From Sialis fuliginosa (Eukaryota; Arthropoda; Insecta; Megaloptera; Sialidae): DNA of 64,000 nucleotides. The notes under the pieces were generated by a model. The model saw nothing but the letters and a program-made list of their open reading frames with translations. It made no database searches and had not been told where the DNA came from. Position 1 is the first letter of the stretch, and the number at the start of each line of letters is the position of its first letter. Location of the stretch: the NCBI GenBank assembly GCA_961205875.1, contig OY540813.1:29607001-29671000 (forward strand), written 5' to 3'. The position numbers and the translations under genes are program-made. Below are positions 55,356 to 64,000 of the stretch, piece by piece.

Positions 55356-56253
55356 CAGGGTGAGGCAGAATAACGAGCGATTTTGAAAAGCGCGGGAATC
55401 GCGCTGTGACGTTGGGAGGGAATGGGGACGCTATTGGCCCTGTTCCACACCCAATAGCATTTAGTAGCAAAGGAGCATTGAACCCCTCAGCATTGCGCGT
55501 ACGCTGTCAAAGAGTTTAATCAAAAAGGTAGTTCTTACGAGCAGGCGCGTCGTACTTTCCGTAAACATTTAAAGATTAATCGGAATCGATCGGTTCCGTC
55601 TGCCTATGCAATTAAAAAGTGGGTTGAGAACTTTGAAAAGACTTCAACGACAAGGAAGAAGCCCGGGAGACGTACGCCCGAAAGCATCGAGCGTGTAAGA
55701 GTTGCAATCAGAAGAAACCCGCGTCGCTTAGCTCGCCACACTTAGAATTTCCAACATAACGGTTAGACGGTTTTACACTTTATCTACACTCTACACCATC
55801 ATCCGTACAAAATTCAAATGGTTCAGGTTTTTAAAGAAACAGATCATGTAAGTCGAAGTCGGTTCTGTGAAGAATTTTTGAACTTGATTAATCAAGACAA
55901 AGACATTGTAAACAATTTATGGATGAGTGACGAGGCCCATTTCCATTTTTCCGGTTACGTCAACAAGCAGGATTTTTGGTATTGGAGTGACGTGAATCCT
56001 AGACAACTTCATCACCAATCTCTCCACTCGCTCCACGAAAGTTACTGTGTGGTGCGCTATGTCTTCATCAAGAATCATAGGGCTCTACTTTTTCGAAGAT
56101 GCTCTTGGCAGTGCTGTGACAGTGAATTCACAGATATACTTTTCTTTAATGCTTTTTTATGTAGTTTAAGGTGGTGAAAATAAAATTTGAAAAAATTGAT
56201 TGTCTTTTGTTTTACAGCCTTTTCAAAATCGCTCGTTATTCTGCCCCACCCTG
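55356..56253 (+). mobile_element. Tc1/mariner-type transposon, 898 bp, defective
   Basis: TA on both sides (55354-55355, 56254-56255). Terminal repeats CAGGGTGAGGCAGAATAACG, followed by AGCGATTTTGAAAAG, match at the two ends with one or two differences. It carries a broken transposase on the plus strand. It interrupts the 5' flank of the Harbinger transposase. The near-identical termini suggest that it is younger than its host element. Confidence 0.85.
55510..56145 (+). pseudogene. Mariner-type transposase, broken
   Basis: The N-terminal helix-turn-helix region is visible (YEQARRTFRKHLKINRNR, AIKKWVENFEKTSTTRKKPG, then RRTPESIERVRVAIRRNPRR). RISNITVRRFYTL and LHHHPYKIQMVQVFKETDHV follow. The catalytic core keeps WMSDEAHFHFSGYVNKQ with the central Asp, and YWSDVNPRQLHHQSLHS. 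Then a frameshift leads to VTVWCAMSSSRIIGLYFFED and AVTVNSQIYF. There are several further frame breaks and the C-terminal part is missing. It would have cut and joined transposon DNA at TA sites and is inactive here. Confidence 0.8.
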
Positions 56254-56516
56254 TACAAAAAGATGGATCATGCATACTTGTCAAGTTTGCAGTTACGTGT
56301 GTAGTCACCTTTACTGGTGCGAGCAAAAGCATGTCTGAAAAGGCACATATGTCAGCAGTACCAGTTAGTTGTATTATCACAACGCAGTATACCTAAATGA
56401 ATAGTTAAACAAAAAAGCATGCTTGCCATATTTTAAATGTAGACAGAAAAGTATTGCGCTAGTATCAGCATGCTGTTAACCGTTCGAGTGTAACAGCAAA
56501 TGTAAAACCACCTTTA

Positions 56517-59092
56517 GTCGTGAAAATGTTGCCTCTATTCACAGAAAGAACTCCGGTTTAAGAATTATTTGATAAATTGTTGCCAACATAAGAGCACGCG
56601 ATGAATACATATCGTGTAAACTTTATTACAACAGAAAACTTGATAAATCGTTTGATTATACCACATTTAGAAAAGAGCTACAAGTGTTTGTTTATGGACA
56701 AATTATTATATTTCAGTTCTGAAAGCTTATTATTATTAATTAATTAAACTACATATTACTTTCATACATTAGACGTGAGTATTAATGTTTTTTCTTAACT
56801 TTCGCGGTTGTTCAATAAGGTATTTGACACTATTAATAATAAAGACTAAAATGTTGTAAATTCTGCCATTATGTTTTTATGTAAGTGTACACCCAAATAA
56901 ACATTTTGCACCAGGTGTGGTCCGGTTGCTATCTGATTTTTGTGGGTCGAAATTTTGAGGGGCCCCTGTAATTAGACCTCTAAGCAAAAATTTCTGCCGT
57001 ATATCCAAAAAATCTTTAATTGGGGTCTACTTTAAGTAACCGTCACATCCAAACAATTGTTAGGTGATTTTTTTTTGCGTATTTTTCGTGGGCCCTATCT
57101 ATTAAATCCCATCAAGCTGGTGGACCGGACTCATCGTCTGAGCTTTGTCTGACAATGAGTGAGTACTTTAAAGTAACCACAACGGCAGACGGTTGTTAAA
57201 TCTACACCGATTTTGCAGCTGGCTCCTATACTATTACTATAATTTACAATCAAGTGTTTTTTTACGTGAAATATGTCAATGTTTTAATAATAAACCTAAT
57301 TTAAAATTGTAATTTTTAGTCTGTTTGTCACGTAATCACAAACGCGTCTAGGAGAATTGTCAGTGACATGACGTCAGTACATATTAAAAACTTCAGAAAA
57401 CAGGATCCCTATTGGTTGATTTCAGTTTGCTTAAAAGACAGTATCGTCACCTCATGACTTTGAATGCGCATTTTAGGGGGATTTTTTTCATTTGAATAGA
57501 AAAAGATTATTTTCAGCATTTTTTCTGCATTATTTTGGAAAAACGATACTAAGAAAGTATCTATGTGTATTATTATTTATATATGCAGAATTTACAATAT
57601 ATTTTAAAATTTAGTCAAATACCCTATTGCTTAGTTGGGTTTATCCCGCGTCGCATTTTTGTTACACTTGACGTTTTGACCAACATCTCGTGGCCTTCAA
57701 TATTATCAGTATAATATTTTCATAAGAAGAGATCTAAACCTTAATTCAACTAGTTCAACAAATCTATATATCTACGAATATGTTATTTTCGCTAAAAAAA
57801 TACATTTAACTTTGATAATGCTAGATTTAATCATGAGTATGGCACTATTCGCAGCGTGCGCGATGACAGCGTCGACTAGCGGTTACAACCTGGGTTACAA
57901 CTAGGGCGGGCTTTGACATAGCTGTCAAAACGAAAAGTAAGTAATTAAACAAATAATTTCAATAAAATATAGTAAAAAATATATTTTTTAAACGATTCTT
58001 TATCAGTATAGTGTGGTTAATCATGTTGACCTTTCTATTTTTAGTAAAAAAAATTATCCCACCACAAGTTCACTTTTGGCCGCCTCGTGCGCTGCAATTG
58101 ATTTTATTTCCCTCACCACCTACTTCGCACTCAGCCAATACTCTATTTCATTTAAGAATGCAGTGGTTGCTGTGGTTTTTGACGGTAAAATGCACGATTC
58201 GTACCGTCAAAACCCTGGTAACCACTTAAAAGAAATAAAGTATAGAAACAAAAATAACCTGAAAATATAAAAAAAATTGTTTGTTTTTTGAAGTTTTTAT
58301 TTGTTTTATTAAAATCAAAAACATTTTCTCGTACCTTTTTAGAACTGTTCGTATATAAAAATTAGTTAAAATATAGTTCGTTATGCGATCTATGAGGTTT
58401 GTACATTCTGAAAGTTTAGTTCGTGTCCCCAATTATTAGTATTTTTTATAATTAGGTATATAATAACATACTTGTTTGAAACTTGAAAAGAACCTTTAGA
58501 TAAATATATTTTATTTAATTATCCGTCTCGATATATTTAATTATTTTGCTATTTAGCATTAATTTTTAATAGTTTGTTTAGTTACTAAATAAGAGAAAAA
58601 TGAATAAAAATCACTTAATGTCTGAGTTTAAATGAATGATTATATCAGCCCACTTAGTTCTGATTTGTTACTAAACTTATCGGGAAAAGAGAAACCATAA
58701 AATTAACACTTGATATAACAGTTAGAAACTTTTTCGGGTGCTTTCAAAGATAAAGTTTGTGCTTCTAGCCTTAATATCATTGATGGTGTAAAAGCCTGCA
58801 TCGGCGACTCATTAGAAGATATTGATGATCACCAACTTTTTTTGCTACAGTGATTAATGTAATCCCTCACAAATAAGGTCTCTCAAGTACCTCTTTAAAA
58901 GCCTAATTGAAAATTGTATTAACACAAAATTGCTCATGATAATATTGAAATAATCAAACAAATTCATTTTTTTTTGTTTGTCGGTTAGTCGTTCACTATA
59001 TTTTTATAATAAAAATTAATAAAAAATATATTTTTTAAATAAGCCTTTATTAAAAATACACTGAAAAGTAAAAAATAAATTTTCAGCTATCA
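56517..59092. other. No recognised gene; one hairpin and one open stretch
   Basis: 58163-58225 forms a hairpin with arms GGTTTTTGACGGTA / TACCGTCAAAACC inside GTGGTT..AACCAC, probably a MITE remnant. The two frames at 58011-58270 cross it and are unrecognised. At 58723-58855 the segment AFKDKVCASSLNIIDGVKAC, followed by IGDSLEDIDDHQL, is open after a possible acceptor AACAG. It is protein-like but unidentified. The rest is AT-rich without features. Confidence 0.35.
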
Positions 59093-59315
59093 CAAAATTT
59101 TCAGGTTTGTATGACTAGGACCAATAAACTCGGGGCACTAATGAAGGAAAATTTATAGCTATTAATTAATTTTAAAAATCTACAATCTATACTCTTATAT
59201 CTTTTATCAATTCATACTTCATTTCTTATTTTACACAAGATATATTTTCTATACATTTGCCTTATAACCGCTCCACGCTTTAAATGGTCTTAGTCGTACA
59301 AACCTGAAAATTTTG
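59093..59315. mobile_element. Short terminal-inverted-repeat element, 223 bp
   Basis: Arms of about 30 bases, CAAAATTTTCAGGTTTGTA..ACTA.GACCA on both sides. The interior is noncoding. The family and target duplication are not clear. Confidence 0.55.
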
Positions 59316-60313
59316 TTTCAAATTTTTAGTTACTAACTAGCATACTAACAGGTAAATCTCGTCAAATCCTTTCATTTGATACCCATGTCAAGGTGGCTGT
59401 GAAGAAGAAGAAGGTAATCCGCCATCTTGGAGCGTCCGCCATATTGGATTTAGAATAATATTAGATATATTATATTGCATTGTCATTTGACCTTAACATA
59501 TTTACTAACTAACATAGGTATCTACTAACAAGTGAAATTAAATAAAAGCTTATAAAAATAAGCTAATTTAATAACATTTCGATTCTAGGTTTTAAAATAA
59601 ATAAATAACATTTTTCTGTATGTATTTTTTTATAATGTTCAACGAAATTCAAAAGATGGTAAATTCGTCATATTTTTAAGAAAAAATGTATAGTAGATCT
59701 GATATATGCATATCTACTCCTTCCTTTTGTGATGAATTTTTGATGAAAACTGCTGTCAAGAAGTCAGTCAAATGTTGGGCATCACTGTTTTATAATGCAG
59801 GTTTACATAAGATGTTCAGCATCTTTTTTTCAAAGATATTAAAATAAAAACATATACAAAATACAAAGTAAAGAACTTGACGGTTCAAAGTGACAGTTTA
59901 CATAGTTTTATATCAAACTATTAAGTTTCTATCCAGAACAGAGCATGGATTTTATCAAAATGGTAATTCATGCGAAAATTTAAAACTAAACAAAAAGCAT
60001 ATTGTTGAAATTTATTACTTTGAGAACAAGTGAACCGTTTATAAGTAAATGAAGTAAAAGTTTTAGTTCATTTGCTGCACAGAATATGTATATGGTATTA
60101 TTAATATTCTTATTGTAAAACTGTTCATGTGATAGTGTATGATACTTGTAATATCTAGCTTTTGTTACGGTTCCAAGAAATTGTGTATACATTGATTTAT
60201 ATGAATAAATATTACAAATATTGTATCTGAGCACGTCTCAACAATCTCAGAGACTCCTTTCATTGAATTTAATATCTCCAATTTTTTTTTAAATATGTGT
60301 ATTTATACTCATA
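59316..60313. other. No recognised gene
   Basis: 59365-59450 has CCTTTCATTTGATACCCATG, GAAGAAGAAGAAGG and CCGCCATCTTGGAGCGTCCG, words that I have met in insect interspersed repeats, but no second copy is in this window. The frame at 59986-60234 is unrecognised. Confidence 0.35.
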
Positions 60314-61082
60314 CTAGCTGTGCCCGCGCGGCTTCGCTCGCGTGGACTACGGAATATTTAGGATTAAAAAAAAAATATAGTTGAATTAAGTACAAACACG
60401 ATTAGTTATTATCGTAATAATAACTAATCAAAACCTAAATTACCTATAAAAAAAACGAATCAGAACAAAAATTACAAATAAATTTTGTTTTGTTTAACTT
60501 TAAAACAATTTTTAAACAACTGACGATCACAACACAACAGCCGTGCCGATGGAATCCAAATGCCGGCCTGTGATGCCTTTCCCTCTGTCCCGCTGCCGTT
60601 TTCAGATCACGCGTTTTTTTACCGTATAAAACTTCATTCAAGATATTTCATAAACTATACGACCAAATTGGATACTGTAAAGGGCAAATTATATCTACAT
60701 TAAGTACTTATGACGATAAAATCATTTATTTCGATAAGGATTAATGTTTTTCAGGTCATAAGTCCACGTAAACAAAACCCATATATTTTAAATTTTCTTT
60801 ATAACATAAAAGCAGTAATTGTGGCTTAAATATAAAAGTTAGATATATGATGTCGCAGACTTTATTGTAGATATTTTGATTCTACACAATTATTTAATAC
60901 ATTATTTTGTTCAATATTGAACGGTTTAGGCAGAGTATTGCAAAATAGCGCACCGACGGCAAATTTTTTTCCGACATGATTAACTATTATCGTCACTGCT
61001 TAGTAAATCGGATAAGTGGTTCTCGAGTGATAAGCGCACTAACGGCCAGACAGAGAGACGTTGAGCTTTATATATATTAATA
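60314..61082 (-). mobile_element. Non-autonomous Helitron, 0.77 kb
   Basis: On the minus strand it starts near TTAATATATATAAAGCTCAA with CGTCTCTCTGTCTGGCCGTT, and ends GCGCGGGCACAGCTAG before a T. It is the same family as 28141-32222 and 36598-37469. The 5' TC is not clear in this copy. The 65-codon minus frame at 60444 is part of the noncoding body. Confidence 0.65.
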
Positions 61083-62377
61083 ATAATTATATAGCTATAA
61101 AGTAAAATTGTTTGTGTGTAGGTCACTGTAGGTACCAAAAAGTATTATTTTTCTTAACGCATATATTTTTTGAAGTTAGAAGTTTAGAATTACCGTAACA
61201 GATTCTTAAGAAATTTTTAAATTGTCACGTGTTTAAATGCACTTTAGAATAGAAAACTAGAAAAAATAGAAAACCCAATGTTAATTAAATAATCGGTACG
61301 ATTTTTCATTAATATGGACAGCAGGGGCTTATATTACATGATTTCAAAAAATTGGAGTTGATTTAAGGGTTAATAACTATGAAATTTAAAAATACCCTTC
61401 TGATAAGAGATTTAAATGTATCTAAAAATGAGAATCGAAATGATATTTTATCTTTATTTGAATAAATTAAAGAAGATACTTAAAACGAACCGACAATTTG
61501 TTATAAATTATACGATTCCAATTTAATGGAGCAAACAAAGCAATTGTTAATGATGCAGAAATAAGACTTAAAACCTGTATTTTATACTATATTTATTTTA
61601 CTGTAATTAAATGCAGAGATTACGAAGCATACAAATTTTTGATAAAATAATGAAAATATCGTTTCTCAAAATAACGAGAAATAATATGAGCTATTATTGG
61701 AATATTTAATACAATTTCTGAAAACTTTCAACATATATACAGAATGATTTACATCTAGTATAAAAAAAGTCATAAAGACAAAGTTTGAAATAATTATAAT
61801 TATTAATATTGATTTTTTTCAAAAAAATAAAAAATATTATACATGTTTATAGATAATAAACATAATATATATTTCTTGTGATTTCCTAATAAGTTTGAGT
61901 TTTATTCATACAATTCTTTATAGATTTTTTAGTTTGATATATTTTTAGAAATATAAATATTTTTTAATAGATATTTATGTTGTGTTTTTACATATTTATT
62001 TGTTTAATTTTTTTTAGCTTCTAAAATCTATCTAGAATCAACCATAACATATTTACCTCGAAAATTTCGGATTTGACACTTTTTACTAATACGTTGGTTG
62101 CACTAATTTATTGATTAAATCGAAAAAAAAATTATCATTGTAAAAAAATTTGTAACTATTTCACAACTATTTTGATTAAACAAAACTATTTGCCAACTAT
62201 TTTACAGAAAAAAAATCAATTATATAGTAACTATTTCATTTAAAATAATAATTATTTTTCCAACCTCTATAAATCACCCTACATTTTCCCTAATCATTAT
62301 TCCTTAGAAATATCAATACAAAATTATGACAGTTTGTTGTTGTTCGTTTTATCTATGTATAAAATAATTATGTATAT
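61083..62377. other. No recognisable feature
   Basis: Extremely AT-rich DNA with no frame over 60 codons. Nothing to annotate. Confidence 0.45.
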
Positions 62378-62514
62378 AAAGTTAGCAGGGTACTTTTAGC
62401 AGGATCAAAAAAAAAGTATTTGTCATTTTGTCACTTTTTTGTCGCTATTTTGTCCCGCCAGAATTAATTTTGTACCTTGAGCCGTTTTCAAAAAACTAAG
62501 ACCCTGCTAACTTT
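62378..62514. mobile_element. Small inverted-repeat element, 137 bp
   Basis: The ends are AAAGTTAGCAGGGT and ACCCTGCTAACTTT, a perfect 14-base inverted repeat. A third copy of the terminus, AAAGTTAGCAGGGTTCGCG, starts at 62520, so a second element of this type begins directly after it. Confidence 0.65.
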
Positions 62515-62613
62515 AATCTAAAGTTAGCAGGGTTCGCGATATCTCAGCCACTATTAAAGCTAGAGTAAAAATTTTTGTGTCCGAATTTGTTACTTGGGCA
62601 GTTCTTTCGGCTC

Positions 62614-62616
<3 letters not shown>

Positions 62617-62675
<59 letters not shown>
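62617..62675 (+). repeat. T59 homopolymer
   Basis: An uninterrupted run of about 59 T between GGCTCCCA and GCGTTAGAAATG. It could be a genuine tract or inflated by assembly. It precedes the satellite. Confidence 0.9.
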
Positions 62676-62677
<2 letters not shown>

Positions 62678-62759
62678 GTTAGAAATGTAAGTACATGAAG
62701 GTTATAGCTAATGCATCCAGTACAAATTCATGAGTTAATTCTGATGATAATTAGTGACT

Positions 62760-64000
62760 AATTACAACTAAACTTACATTGAAGAATATTCTATCTATTT
62801 TACATAAAACCTCCATAAAAAAAATATGATTCCGGAAACAAATTATTTCAGGCTCTCGACTATTTAAATAAGGTCTAAAAAAGATAATGACACACATTTG
62901 AGTAGGGTCTGCTAACTAAATGCTGCTAAACTAAATTAAAAGTTCGTTTTAATATTTAAAATTGAAAAATATTCTATCTATTTTACATAAAACCTCCATA
63001 AAAATAATATGATTCCGGAAACAAATTATTTAAGGTTCTCAACTATTGAAATAAGGTCTAAAAAAGACACTGACAGTCATTTGATTAGGGTCTGCTGAGA
63101 GTAACAAATTAAAAGTTCGTTTTAATATTTAAAATTGACGAAAATTCTATCTATTTTTCATATAAACCTACAAAAAAATAATATGATTCTGGAAACAAAT
63201 TATTTAAGACTCTCAATTATTTAAATACGGTCTAAAAAAGATAATGACACTCATTTAATTAGGGTCTGCTGAGAGTAACAAATTAAAAGTTCGTTTTAAT
63301 ATTTAAAATTGACGAATATTCTATCTATTTTTCATATAAGCCTACAAAAAAATAATATGATTCTGGAAACAAATTATTTAAGACTCTCAATTATTTAAAT
63401 ACGGTCTAAAAAAGATAATGACACTCATTTAATTAGGGTCTGCTGAGAGTAACAAATTAAAAGTTCGTTTTAATATTTAAAATTGACGAATATTCTATCT
63501 ATTTTTCATATAAACCTAGAAAAAAATAATATGATTCTGGAAACAAATTATTTAAGGCTCTCAACTATTTAAATAAGGTCTAAAAAAGACAATGACACTC
63601 ATTTGATTAGGGTCTGCTGAGAGTAACAAATTAAAAGTTCGTTTTAATATTTAAAATTGACGAAAATTCTATCTATTTTACATAAAACCTCCATAAAAAT
63701 AATATGATTCTGGAAACAAATTATTTAAGGCTCTCAATTATTTAAATAAGGTCTAAAAAAGACAATGACACTCATTTGATTAGGGTCTGCTGAGAGTAAC
63801 AAATTAAAAATTCGAATTAATATTTAAAATTGACGAAAATTCTATCTATTTTACATAAAAACTCCATAAAAATAATATGATTCTGGAAACAAATTATTTA
63901 AGGCTCTCAATTATTTAAATAAGGTCTAAAAAAGACAATGACACTCATTTGATTAGGGTCTGCTGAGAGTAACAAATTAAAAATTCGAATTAATATTTAA
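62760..64000 (+). repeat. 174-bp satellite array, at least seven units, open at the window end
   Basis: The word CTATCTATTTT occurs at 62791, 62974, 63147, 63321, 63495, 63669 and 63842, giving spacings of 183, 173, 174, 174, 174 and 173. Each unit contains ATGATTC.GGAAACAAATTA, TAGGGTCTGCTGAGAGTAAC and AAAAGTTCGTTTTAATATTT. The first two units are the most diverged and the later ones are highly alike, as expected at the edge of an array homogenised from within. The array continues past 64000. Confidence 0.95.

Larger units (their letters stand above)
54652..56513 (-). mobile_element. PIF/Harbinger transposon, split by a mariner
   Basis: TTA flanks both sides (54649-54651, 56514-56516). The left end TGGGGGGTTTACATTTGCT matches, inward from the right, AGGTGGTTTTACATTTGCT, with further TTTGCTCGG / ACACTCGAA similarity. 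Without the mariner (55356-56253 plus TA) it is about 0.96 kb, too short for a full element. The minus strand keeps only the N-terminal part of the transposase. It has repeated CTTGTACAAGC-type words in the left half. Confidence 0.75.

Noticed and set aside
55818-56380. Minus-strand frames over the mariner transposase
   Set aside because: They are shadows of the transposase and of its terminal repeat.
59403-59417. GAAGAAGAAGAAGG as another LINE tail
   Set aside because: No LINE 3' UTR sequence precedes it on either strand and no target duplication is present.
1-64000. LTR retroelements, Polintons or other virus-derived elements
   Set aside because: No long direct terminal repeats, primer-binding site or gag/pol/capsid-like protein segment was found.
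62760-64000. CRISPR-like array at the right edge
   Set aside because: Units are 174 bp, head-to-tail and without unique spacers. This is a eukaryotic satellite.

Overview
The window is very AT-rich animal DNA, almost certainly from an insect. The evidence is Helitrons ending in CTAG|T with a CTGTCTGTC-rich head, hAT/PIF/mariner MITEs, a P-like THAP element and mariner and Harbinger transposase relics of insect type. The order cannot be fixed from sequence alone. I see no intact host gene, no rRNA, no CRISPR and no LTR element or viral gene. Nearly all short open frames are chance frames in AT-rich repeats. The only protein signals I trust are transposon-derived: a LINE C-terminus (21.4 kb), a second LINE tail (49.0 kb), a THAP domain (30.2-31.0 kb), a Harbinger transposase N-terminus (55.0-55.3 kb) and a mariner transposase (55.5-56.15 kb). 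One decayed exon-like stretch of unknown origin lies at 13.0-13.3 kb.

Layout. 0-9.5 kb: old interspersed repeats (families here called A, C and E), an 837-bp hAT element with an 8-bp target duplication, and two TA-flanked MITEs, one of which split a family E repeat. 9.9-18.6 kb: two opposed copies of a 540-bp MITE (F), a Helitron tail, a PIF-like 715-bp MITE, a hAT MITE sitting on the last bases of a Helitron, a nested-palindrome element and an 819-bp TA-flanked element with three internal repeats. 19-27.5 kb: repeat A, a 5'-truncated LINE with GAA tail and perfect 10-bp target duplication, Helitrons, and three loci with hammerhead-like RNA motifs. 28.1-32.2 kb: a three-level nest (Helitron, then a foldback element, then a P-like transposon). 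32.6-39.8 kb: more MITEs, another Helitron, a fourth hammerhead-like locus and a second LINE end. 39.8-46.7 kb: mostly featureless. 46.8-54.5 kb: a TTA-flanked PIF-like element, the best hammerhead-like motif (48.15 kb), a 185-bp tandem array and a second P relic. 54.65-56.5 kb: a Harbinger element split by a mariner. 60.3-61.1 kb: a Helitron on the minus strand. 62.4-64.0 kb: a small terminal-inverted-repeat element followed by a 174-bp satellite that runs off the window.

The most interesting signal is a set of short motifs in three sequence-unrelated repeat families. All have the same layout: short stem I, CUGANGA, one extra base, hairpin, GAAA, a small self-complementary step, then a cleavable H base. 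This is the plan of minimal type I hammerhead ribozymes, as known from Penelope-like elements and retrozymes. In two of the three families the carriers occur as head-to-head inverted pairs. Terms such as hAT, PIF or mariner for the MITEs rest on target-site duplication length and terminal sequence only, unless a protein remnant is mentioned.
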